The position numbers and the translations under genes were made by a program. From the NCBI GenBank assembly GCA_032718475.1, contig JAUCBJ010004069.1:1-29856 (forward strand): a stretch of 29,856 bases of DNA, given 5' to 3'. Below, piece by piece: positions 1-9,954 of the stretch (positions are counted from its first letter, which is position 1; each line of letters opens with the position of its first letter). Source of the DNA: Nemertoderma westbladi (lineage: Eukaryota; Xenacoelomorpha; Nemertodermatida; Nemertodermatidae). A model generated the notes under the pieces. That model had not been told where the DNA came from and did no database searches. It saw only the letters and a program-made list of their open reading frames with translations.

Positions 1-3000
1 TTAATTGTTTCTAACCCAACCATATTTACGAGAACGACATCCCTTATTTAATTGTTTCTAACCCAACCATATTTACGAGAACGACAGCCCTTATTTAATT
101 GTTTCTAACCCAACCATATTTACGAGAACGACAGCCCTTATTTAATTGTTTCTAACCCAACCATATTTACGAGAACGACAGCCCTTATTTAATTGTTTCT
201 AACCCAACCATATTTACGAGAACGACAGCCCTTATTTAATTGTTTCTAACCCAACCATATTTACGAGAACGACAGCCCTTATTTAATTGTTTCTAACCCA
301 ACCATATTTACGAGAACGACAGCCCTTATTTAATTGTTTCTAACCCAACCATATTTACGAGAACGACAGCCCTTATTTAATTGTTTCTAACCCAACCATA
401 TTTACGAGAACGACAGCCCTTATTTAATTGTTTCTAACCCAACCATATTTACGAGAACGACAGCCCTTATTTAATTGTTTCTAACCCAACCATATTTACG
501 AGAACGACAGCCCTTATTTAATTGTTTCTAACCCAACCATATTTACGAGAACGACAGCCCTTATTTAATTGTTTCTAACCCAACCATATTTACGAGAACG
601 ACAGCCCTTATTTAATTGTTTCTAACCCAACCATATTTACGAGAACGACAGCCCTTATTTAATTGTTTCTAACCCAACCATATTTACGAGAACGACAGCC
701 CTTATTTAATTGTTTCTAACCCAACCATATTTACGAGAACGACAGCCCTTATTTAATTGTTTCTAACCCAACCATATTTACGAGAACGACAGCCCTTATT
801 TAATTGTTTCTAACCCAACCATATTTACGAGAACGACAGCCCTTATTTAATTGTTTCTAACCCAACCATATTTACGAGAACGACAGCCCTTATTTAATTG
901 TTTCTAACCCAACCATATTTACGAGAACGACAGCCCTTATTTAATTGTTTCTAACCCAACCATATTTACGAGAACGACAGCCCTTATTTAATTGTTTCTA
1001 ACCCAACCATATTTACGAGAACGACAGCCCTTATTTAATTGTTTCTAACCCAACCATATTTACGAGAACGACAGCCCTTATTTAATTGTTTCTAACCCAA
1101 CCATATTTACGAGAACGACAGCCCTTATTTAATTGTTTCTAACCCAACCATATTTACGAGAACGACAGCCCTTATTTAATTGTTTCTAACCCAACCATAT
1201 TTACGAGAACGACAGCCCTTATTTAATTGTTTCTAACCCAACCATATTTACGAGAACGACAGCCCTTATTTAATTGTTTCTAACCCAACCATATTTACGA
1301 GAACGACAGCCCTTATTTAATTGTTTCTAACCCAACCATATTTACGAGAACGACAGCCCTTATTTAATTGTTTCTAACCCAACCATATTTACGAGAACGA
1401 CAGCCCTTATTTAATTGTTTCTAACCCAACCATATTTACGAGAACGACAGCCCTTATTTAATTGTTTCTAACCCAACCATATTTACGAGAACGACAGCCC
1501 TTATTTAATTGTTTCTAACCCAACCATATTTACGAGAACGACAGCCCTTATTTAATTGTTTCTAACCCAACCATATTTACGAGAACGACAGCCCTTATTT
1601 AATTGTTTCTAACCCAACCATATTTACGAGAACGACAGCCCTTATTTAATTGTTTCTAACCCAACCATATTTACGAGAACGACAGCCCTTATTTAATTGT
1701 TTCTAACCCAACCATATTTACGAGAACGACAGCCCTTATTTAATTGTTTCTAACCCAACCATATTTACGAGAACGACAGCCCTTATTTAATTGTTTCTAA
1801 CCCAACCATATTTACGAGAACGACAGCCCTTATTTAATTGTTTCTAACCCAACCATATTTACGAGAACGACAGCCCTTATTTAATTGTTTCTAACCCAAC
1901 CATATTTACGAGAACGACAGCCCTTATTTAATTGTTTCTAACCCAACCATATTTACGAGAACGACAGCCCTTATTTAATTGTTTCTAACCCAACCATATT
2001 TACGAGAACGACAGCCCTTATTTAATTGTTTCTAACCCAACCATATTTACGAGAACGACAGCCCTTATTTAATTGTTTCTAACCCAACCATATTTACGAG
2101 AACGACAGCCCTTATTTAATTGTTTCTAACCCAACCATATTTACGAGAACGACAGCCCTTATTTAATTGTTTCTAACCCAACCATATTTACGAGAACGAC
2201 AGCCCTTATTTAATTGTTTCTAACCCAACCATATTTACGAGAACGACAGCCCTTATTTAATTGTTTCTAACCCAACCATATTTACGAGAACGACAGCCCT
2301 TATTTAATTGTTTCTAACCCAACCATATTTACGAGAACGACAGCCCTTATTTAATTGTTTCTAACCCAACCATATTTACGAGAACGACAGCCCTTATTTA
2401 ATTGTTTCTAACCCAACCATATTTACGAGAACGACAGCCCTTATTTAATTGTTTCTAACCCAACCATATTTACGAGAACGACAGCCCTTATTTAATTGTT
2501 TCTAACCCAACCATATTTACGAGAACGACAGCCCTTATTTAATTGTTTCTAACCCAACCATATTTACGAGAACGACAGCCCTTATTTAATTGTTTCTAAC
2601 CCAACCATATTTACGAGAACGACAGCCCTTATTTAATTGTTTCTAACCCAACCATATTTACGAGAACGACAGCCCTTATTTAATTGTTTCTAACCCAACC
2701 ATATTTACGAGAACGACAGCCCTTATTTAATTGTTTCTAACCCAACCATATTTACGAGAACGACAGCCCTTATTTAATTGTTTCTAACCCAACCATATTT
2801 ACGAGAACGACAGCCCTTATTTAATTGTTTCTAACCCAACCATATTTACGAGAACGACAGCCCTTATTTAATTGTTTCTAACCCAACCATATTTACGAGA
2901 ACGACAGCCCTTATTTAATTGTTTCTAACCCAACCATATTTACGAGAACGACAGCCCTTATTTAATTGTTTCTAACCCAACCATATTTACGAGAACGACA

Positions 3001-4460
3001 GCCCTTATTTAATTGTTTCTAACCCAACCATATTTACGAGAACGACAGCCCTTATTTAATTGTTTCTAACCCAACCATATTTACGAGAACGACAGCCCTT
3101 ATTTAATTGTTTCTAACCCAACCATATTTACGAGAACGACAGCCCTTATTTAATTGTTTCTAACCCAACCATATTTACGAGAACGACAGCCCTTATTTAA
3201 TTGTTTCTAACCCAACCATATTTACGAGAACGACAGCCCTTATTTAATTGTTTCTAACCCAACCATATTTACGAGAACGACAGCCCTTATTTAATTGTTT
3301 CTAACCCAACCATATTTACGAGAACGACAGCCCTTATTTAATTGTTTCTAACCCAACCATATTTACGAGAACGACAGCCCTTATTTAATTGTTTCTAACC
3401 CAACCATATTTACGAGAACGACAGCCCTTATTTAATTGTTTCTAACCCAACCATATTTACGAGAACGACAGCCCTTATTTAATTGTTTCTAACCCAACCA
3501 TATTTACGAGAACGACAGCCCTTATTTAATTGTTTCTAACCCAACCATATTTACGAGAACGACAGCCCTTATTTAATTGTTTCTAACCCAACCATATTTA
3601 CGAGAACGACAGCCCTTATTTAATTGTTTCTAACCCAACCATATTTACGAGAACGACAGCCCTTATTTAATTGTTTCTAACCCAACCATATTTACGAGAA
3701 CGACAGCCCTTATTTAATTGTTTCTAACCCAACCATATTTACGAGAACGACAGCCCTTATTTAATTGTTTCTAACCCAACCATATTTACGAGAACGACAG
3801 CCCTTATTTAATTGTTTCTAACCCAACCATATTTACGAGAACGACAGCCCTTATTTAATTGTTTCTAACCCAACCATATTTACGAGAACGACAGCCCTTA
3901 TTTAATTGTTTCTAACCCAACCATATTTACGAGAACGACAGCCCTTATTTAATTGTTTCTAACCCAACCATATTTACGAGAACGACAGCCCTTATTTAAT
4001 TGTTTCTAACCCAACCATATTTACGAGAACGACAGCCCTTATTTAATTGTTTCTAACCCAACCATATTTACGAGAACGACAGCCCTTATTTAATTGTTTC
4101 TAACCCAACCATATTTACGAGAACGACAGCCCTTATTTAATTGTTTCTAACCCAACCATATTTACGAGAACGACAGCCCTTATTTAATTGTTTCTAACCC
4201 AACCATATTTACGAGAACGACAGCCCTTATTTAATTGTTTCTAACCCAACCATATTTACGAGAACGACAGCCCTTATTTAATTGTTTCTAACCCAACCAT
4301 ATTTACGAGAACGACAGCCCTTATTTAATTGTTTCTAACCCAACCATATTTACGAGAACGACAGCCCTTATTTAATTGTTTCTAACCCAACCATATTTAC
4401 GAGAACGACATCCCTTATTTAATTGTTTCTAACCCAACCATATTTACGAGAACGACAGCC
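1..4460. repeat. 47-bp satellite array, about 95 near-identical units
   Basis: The unit includes TTAATTGTTTCTAACCCAAC followed by CATATTTACGAGAACGACAG and CCCTTAT, and recurs every 47 bp from the first base of the window to 4460. Apart from a G-to-T change at 40 and at 4411, I saw no variation between units. The period is not a multiple of three and no long open frame crosses it, so it is non-coding. The array decays abruptly at 4461. The left end lies outside the window, so the true length is unknown. The CTAACCC in each unit resembles a telomere hexamer, but the unit as a whole is not telomeric. Centromeric, pericentromeric or subtelomeric satellite are all possible. Confidence 0.98.
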
Positions 4461-5354
4461 TTTTTTGTGTTTAAATTTCAGAAATTAGCGATAGTTGGTT
4501 GAAAGTAAAAACAATGATCCCAGAGCAATTAGTTCGGAATTAAAGTTTTTTTCATTTATTCTTTTGGTTACAAATCACCGCCATTGTAACCTGCTCAAAT
4601 CTAATCTAATTTTAAATTAATTTTAACTAATTTTACTCTAATGATTGCCTCATTGGTTCTGTACATCAATATAAATCTCCATCTCGAATAGTGAGGAAAT
4701 ACAATCTAATATACCCAGAGCATGTATGAGTCATATCTTATGCATTTACAATGCTTATAATATCTGTACAGTTTAATATTCAATTTGAATCTCAACACGC
4801 CCTATTATAATAACTATTTAACCACATAAAGCCATATTTACAACTTTTAAGTACAAAAATAAAGCATTTTATATCACAACCAGAGTTCAACTTTCGTTGC
4901 ATTGGTTACCAATTAAATACCATTTTATCCAAATCATTCCAAAATAAATGTGCGCCAAATTTTGTGTGACACACACCCTGTCCTGTATTATCTCTGAGGT
5001 AGATATCATAGTAACCATGACTACTATTTAAACCTTTGTACTGGTTGCCTTTCCATTATTTGTTTATGACGAATTTCAACATGTATTTCATTCATATAAT
5101 AGACTTATATATTATTTTTATTGTCCGAAAAATTAATAAATTACACAGTAAAGTAAGAGACAATAACAGTAAAGGTGCAGGTGATTGTCCTGTGGTAGGG
5201 TTGGGGTCAATTTTGGCAATCTAATTGTTTTTATTTTTTTATATATTGAAAGCAAAGAATTATGTGTTTAATCATTTAATTTTAATAATATAATAAAAAG
5301 AAAAATATAATCAATTAAATAAAGAAAAAGTAATACATTGCTATTTAAAAACCC
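4461..5354. other. AT-rich intergenic spacer without recognisable gene
   Basis: This stretch is strongly AT-rich. Short open frames such as 5036-5224 have no recognisable motif. Around 4560-4600 there is a faint copy of the 'TTTTGGTTA...CTGTAACCTGCT' motif that recurs near 14310, 18605, 19700 and 28210, which suggests an old dispersed repeat. I see nothing else in it. Confidence 0.6.
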
Positions 5355-6613
5355 AGGGGCATTTCCGGATCCCAGCTGAACTCGAGTAGCGTTTCCGGAT
5401 CCCAGCTAAACTCGGGTAGCATTCCCGGATCCTAGCTCAACTCGGGTAGCGTTCCCGGATCCCAGCTGAACTCGGGTAGCGTTCTCGGATCCCAGCTCAA
5501 CTCGGGTAGCGTTCCCGGATCCCAGCTCTATTCGGGTAGCATTCCCGGATCCCAGCTCAACTCGGGTAGCATTCCTGGATCCCAGCTCAACTCGGGTAGC
5601 GTTCCCGGATCCCAGCTCAACTCGGGTAGCGTTCCCGGATCCCAGCTCAACTCGGGTAGCGATCCCGGATCCCAGCTCAACTCGGGTAGCGTTCCCGGAT
5701 CTCAGCTCAAATCGGGTATCGTTCCCGGATCCCAGCTCAACTCGGGTAGCTTTTCCGGATCGCAGCTCAACTCGGGTAGCGTTCCCGGATCCCAACTAAA
5801 CTTGGATAACGTTCCCGGATCCCAACTAAACTAGGGTAGCGTTCCCGGATCCCAACTCAACTCGGGTAGCGTTCCAGGATCCCAACTCAACTCGGGTAGA
5901 GTTCCCGGATCCCAGCTGAACTCGGGTAGCGTTCTCGGATCCCAGCTCAACTCGGGTAGCGTTCCCGGATCCCAACTCAACTCGGGTAGCGTTCCAGGAT
6001 CCCAGCTCAACTAGGGTAGCGTTCCCGGATCCCAACTCAACTCGGGTAGCGTTCCAGGATCCCAACTCAACTCGGGTAGAGTGTCCCGGATCCCAGCTGA
6101 TCTCGGGTAGCGTTCTCGGATCCCAGCTCAACTCGGGTAGCGTTCCCGGATCCCAGCTCTATTCGGGTAGCATTCCCGGATCCCAGCTCAACTCGGGTAG
6201 CATTCCTGGATCCCAGCTCAACTCGGGTAGCGTTCCCGGATCCCAGCTCAACTCGGGTAGCGTTCCCGGATCCCAGCTGAACTCGGGTAGCGTTCTCGGA
6301 TCCCAGCTCAACTCGGGTAGCGTTCCCGGATCCCAGCTCTATTCGGGTAGCATTCCCGGATCCCAGCTCAACTCGGGTAGCATTCCTGGATCCCAGCTCA
6401 ACTCGGGTAGCGTTCCCGGATCCCAGCTCAACTCGGGTAGCGTTCCCGGATCCCAGCTCAACTCGGGTAGCGATCCCGGATCCCAGCTCAACTCGGGTAG
6501 CGTTCCCGGATCCCAGCTCTATTCGGGTAGTATTCCCGGATCCCAGCTCAACTCGGGTAGCATTCCCGGATCCCAGCTCAACTCGGGTAGCATTCCCGGA
6601 TCCCAGCTCAACT
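5355..6613. repeat. 30-bp minisatellite, about 42 units, one BamHI-type GGATCC per unit
   Basis: Most units read CGGATCCCAGCTCAACTCGG then GTAGCGTTCC, with scattered substitutions. Units carry GGATCC, so restriction would cut the array into 30-bp ladders. A 6-unit (180-bp) block marked by a CTGAACTC unit, then a CTCTATTC unit, then a CATTCCTGG unit recurs from about 5461, 6092 and 6272, which is a higher-order structure. One extra base near 6083 shifts the phase. On the minus strand two of three frames stay open for hundreds of bases, one encoding ten-residue repeats with an N-A-T sequon. That follows from a period divisible by three and is weak evidence for a protein. Confidence 0.95.
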
Positions 6614-6852
6614 CCGGAGGTGTTTCTAGTATCGTGAGTGATGACTTTGGGTCCCAACAGGCATTGTTCCTGGATCCCCGGAACTAAGTCCGGACCCGAC
6701 AGTAGACTTGCTAATGTATCTTACTTTGGTACTCGACCAAGATACAGATTTATCCATGTGCTCATTGAATAATACATTAGTTTTTAATTTGGGGGCCTAC
6801 TCATCAATTAAATCTGCAGATATAGAAATTGTCTCTGGCTCATCAGCCTGTA
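6614..6852. other. unassigned spacer between minisatellite and retrotransposon fragment
   Basis: No recognisable motif. The open frame 6708-6944 begins here and runs out of frame into the adjoining retrotransposon fragment, so it is not a real gene. Confidence 0.4.
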
Positions 6853-7340
6853 CTAGAAAAGTATGCTTGAGCATGTGGACGACTTCTGTTACCTGGGATC
6901 GTGGATTTGGAAGTCATGTGAGGACCTTCGAATACGTAAGTTAAAGGCATGGGCAGCTTTGAATGGGCTTTCCAGGATTTGGAAGTCACATCGAATTCAT
7001 CAGAAACTTAAAGGTCCGATTATTTAGAGCAGCGGTAGTTCCACTACTCCTCAATGGGTGTCCTTGCTGGGTTCTAACTGCTGAGGATAGCAAACTTCTG
7101 GAAGGCACATTCACAAGAATGCTACGCCGGGTTCATTGTGTCAAGTCCATTGCACACATCTCTAACCAGACACGATAAAACATTGGAGGTGTCTCATTGG
7201 TTCCCCCAAGCTTGACACTAGAACAAAGCCGCTTCTGCTTTGCAGGACATTGCTTTCGCCGTGAGGACCAGCCAGTGCATAATCCTGCGCTTTGGCGGCC
7301 TCATGGAGTGAATAAGCATGTTAGACAGCCCAGACATGTT
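6853..7340 (+). mobile_element. 3' fragment of the APE+RT non-LTR retrotransposon (second copy)
   Basis: This plus-strand segment is closely similar, with scattered substitutions, to the C-terminal coding part of the retrotransposon at 15407-18366. It begins at the codons for the 'LEHVDDFCYLGSW' block and runs through 'LKVRLFRAAVVP' and 'TFTRMLRRVHCV' to the 'GVNKH' segment. Near 7010 an extra A in AAACTTAAAGG breaks the frame, and the TGA/TAA-type changes after 'HISNQT' break it again. The 5' four-fifths of the element are absent, as expected for incomplete reverse transcription. The copy is dead, but it shows what the intact frame looked like at the C-terminus, where the longer copy is damaged. 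Confidence 0.9.
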
Positions 7341-7439
7341 AGATAGCTAGGATACATCACGTCCAGTAACAGCTGTGGCCCGTTCAGATATTGTGAGTGG
7401 CTCTGACATTAACTTAACAGAGTCGGTGTGATTCATTTA

Positions 7440-7778
7440 TAAACAGGTCTGTGTATTCTGGATGCTAAGCGGTCTTCTACGAAGGAGACCAAGGAACAAA
7501 ATGCCGGGGCACCGACAGTTGAGAGGGCGTCATCAGCAACATCTCACTGGCTAACACTACCTCCAATCAAGATTCACCACTTTGACCTTTCTCCTTGCGA
7601 ATTTCACGATGTCTTGTCTTTGCGATACTGTCGCCCTTTTTCAATGCGCCGAGCTCCTGTGATGGATGTGGGAATATGTAAACCTTACGCCATAACGAGG
7701 TCAGAGATGCACAGGGCGGGCGGGCTTTTTGATTTGGCATTCACAGGAGCTTCAGTTGAACGGGAGCCGATCATATAA
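7440..7778 (+). pseudogene. C-terminal fragment of an R2-like retrotransposon ORF (no start codon)
   Basis: Reading in frame from about 7443 to the TAA at 7776-7778 gives an open frame of roughly 110 codons without a leading ATG. It contains 'SHWLTLPPI', then 'EFHDVLSLRYCR', then 'GASVEREPII'. From family knowledge this order matches the post-RT region of a common invertebrate retrotransposon ORF: a 'WL..LP' block, an 'EF.D.L.LRYG' block, a zinc-binding knuckle with 'HA..C..GG', and a 'REP' block. The knuckle is damaged here: the cysteines and histidine are partly replaced and the spacing is shortened. No RT domain is present upstream. I am fairly confident of the origin and not of the exact clade. 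Confidence 0.6.
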
Positions 7779-8089
7779 TAATTGTATAATAATAATTGTA
7801 TATGAATTTTAACGATTAATAAAGTTGTTGAATTAATTCAAATACATTCAATGTAAGTAAATAAATAATCGATTAAATTAATTATATTATAGTATAATAT
7901 TATATTATTATATAATCACTGGAGGTCTGCTCGAGTTCCTGGAGCTATTAAAAAAATATTGCTAATAACCACAGTGTAGCTGCAGTATAAGTGTGTACTA
8001 ATTGTATTTATGTTTGTTAATAACCGGATTTGGTAAAACCAGCATCACAAAATATCTTGAAACACTTGAATAAGAATGTCATATATAAT
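7779..8089. other. AT-rich spacer
   Basis: Low-complexity AT-rich DNA with runs of TATA/ATTA. No open frame or repeat recognised. Confidence 0.5.
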
Positions 8090-8185
8090 TTTTATAACTT
8101 TCTTTTGGTACATCTTCCCAAAGTCGGTGATGACCTCCATATGGGATCGAACTGGTGACCCTCCAGGTTGGAACCACGCTTTCAC
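8090..8185 (-). mobile_element. possible tRNA-derived SINE fragment
   Basis: On the minus strand the sequence reads GGAGGGTCACCAGTTCGATC followed by CCATATGGAGGTCATCACC. The AGTTCGATCCC part fits an internal RNA polymerase III B box, and the preceding arm resembles an anticodon-to-T-arm transition. A clear A box is missing on the 5' side, so the copy is truncated or diverged. It has no visible target-site duplication. Confidence 0.4.
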
Positions 8186-8663
8186 GTAAAAATTCTAAAA
8201 ATATAATATATATATATTTCATATATATAACATATAAAAACATATATTACTTTAGCTCCTACCTGAGAAAGCTAATAGCAATATTGCTGCCACATTGTAC
8301 CGCCATTAATTATATTATTGTATGTAGTGAACCTAATTGATTTCTAATGAAAATTTCTAGTGAAATTGTCTGGATTAGGGTAGACATGGGGCCGCCGAAT
8401 CTTATCCTTGTGTTGTTTTTTCTACAAAAGCAGCTACGAGGAATTGTGGAATCATCCATAAACCCTGGCAAAAGAGGGCCGCAGACAAAAATGTCCAGTC
8501 TGCCCAAGTTATTCCAGTTTAATATTCCATCTTACGCAGTTAACGCATGGTAGAGGAACCCTATAACTGCGATCGCGATCGGTGTGGTAGCCCTGCTGCT
8601 ACCAATTGTCTACATGGTAGCACTCATGGTGCAACACTCACCCCTTGGAGTCAGGGTCGAACC
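8186..8663. other. unassigned spacer with short ambiguous open frames
   Basis: Short open frames on both strands (8155-8340, 8310-8507 and 8347-8553) have no recognisable domain. The segment around 8350-8550 is less AT-rich than its surroundings and may be old mobile-element coding sequence, but I could not match it to a family. A B-box-like GGTCGAACCC lies near 8655. Confidence 0.35.
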
Positions 8664-8945
8664 CTCACCTGGGACACCACCGCAGTGGACACTCTGGCTT
8701 CCAGTCACCTCCAACAGTCTCTCCCTCCGAATCACCCCTCATATGGGACACCACCGTAGTGGACACTCTGGCTCCCAGTCACCTCCAACAGACTCTCCCT
8801 CCGAACCCTCCCTCACCTAGGACACCACCGTAGTGGACACTCTGGCTCCCAGTCACCTCCAACAGACTCTCCCTCCGAATAATCCCTCATCTGGGACACC
8901 ACCGTAGTAGACACTCTGGCTCCCAGTCACCTCCAACAGACACTC
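8664..8945. repeat. 74-bp tandem repeat, nearly four units
   Basis: The marker GACACCACCG recurs at 8673, 8747, 8821 and 8895, giving an exact 74-bp period. Each unit continues GGACACTCTGGCTCCCAGTC and CTCCAACAGACTCTCCCTCC. Units differ by a few substitutions. Because 74 is not divisible by three, the overlapping short open frames on both strands drop in and out and are not genes. The GC content is clearly higher than the surrounding AT-rich DNA. Confidence 0.93.
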
Positions 8946-9655
8946 TTCGCCGGTGGCCACACTGCGGAGGGAGGTGGACGACTGAATAACTATAATGGAT
9001 AGCGACGCATAGGCCATGTACTTTAACACCCTGCGGGCCGCCACGGCCTGAGACAGCTGTCTTCCTGTAGGAGATGGTTCCTCGCCTCCATTCAGTGACC
9101 CCTGAACCCAGGTCCCACAGATTCCTCCTCCAGTGGTTCCTGGTGGCCATCTTGGATGGGAATGCGGCTTCGGTGAGGGCCACGGCTGCTCTGGTCCATC
9201 ACCTTTTAGAGTAAACTGAAGTGTAATAAATTAATAATAATATAATAATATTTCAAAATAATAAAAAAAAATAATAATTAATAATCATAATGAACTATAA
9301 TTAATTATTTTAAATTAATTTAATTTAATAGTAAATGGAAATTTACGGGGAAATATAATAAAACTGTGTTGGTATTTTAATTATATCGGTACCCATTGTG
9401 GAATATTGTAATGAAATTATATATAAATAATATTAATATTTATTGTTTCTGGACCATGATAATAATATTAAAAATTAGAAATATTTAACATTTTTTTTAT
9501 TTTCTTCAGTAAAAAAAAGAAGAAATAAAACAGAATATTAATAACTAATTATTTTCGCACAAATAATAATAACAATATCCCACCACCAAGTACGCCATGT
9601 TATTTAGTCCACAAACATATTTAAGTAAATATCCTCCTAGCATCACATTGTTCTT
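8946..9655. other. GC-richer block of unknown origin followed by AT-rich spacer
   Basis: 8946-9215 continues the GC-richer composition of the 74-bp repeat and contains minus-strand open frames of 63 and 98 codons without recognisable motifs. It may be the body of an unclassified repeat whose tail is the 74-bp array. 9216-9655 is low-complexity AT-rich DNA with nothing recognisable. Confidence 0.4.
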
Positions 9656-9659
9656 AGCC

Positions 9660-9945
9660 TAACCTAATCCGTCTCCCAAACTCCGGCTGCATCTTCCAAT
9701 CCAAGCAACCGCCACGACCGTCTCCCACCCCTGAGACACAGACCTACCGCCCACAATATCGCTATTGACAACCGATCCCTGATCCACCCAGTAACGATTC
9801 CAGGGGGTTCGCCCCTCCTTGGTTGCTATGTGAGACCCCAGATGATGAATAAAGTGGCTCCCTTCGCGGCCCCAGATACCGTCAGCAGTAACAGCAAGGG
9901 GGGTAAACGTTAATCGTAGCTGCTCACTAATTTGGGAATCATTTA
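9660..9945 (-). mobile_element. 3'-terminal fragment of an R2-like retrotransposon
   Basis: The minus strand encodes 'EQLRLTFTPLAVTADGIWG' followed by 'FIHHLGSHIATKEG'. After a one-base frame shift near 9800 it continues with 'VTGWIRDRLSIAIL' and 'LCLRGGRRSWR'. This succession (acidic 'VTADG' block, helix, then 'R.SIA..RA..LCLRG') is the usual C-terminus of invertebrate RT-encoding elements with a terminal endonuclease-like domain. The frame shift and missing upstream body make it a dead 5'-truncated copy. Its edge lies within about 20 bp of the APAF1-like start codon. It could belong to the same family as the plus-strand fragment at 7440-7778. Confidence 0.7.
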
Positions 9946-9954
9946 AAAATAATA

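Noticed and set aside
1-4460. CRISPR array
   Set aside because: Units are contiguous and identical with no unique spacers, and the sequence context is animal.
1-4460. telomere repeat
   Set aside because: CTAACCC occurs once per 47-bp unit only; the unit is not a short G/C-strand telomeric repeat.
5406-6657. three minus-strand open frames as real repeat-protein genes
   Set aside because: A 30-bp period without stop codons leaves two frames open automatically; frame shifts occur within the array and no signal or flanking domain is seen.
8853-9183. 63- and 98-codon minus-strand genes
   Set aside because: They overlap each other and the 74-bp tandem repeat and contain no recognisable motif.
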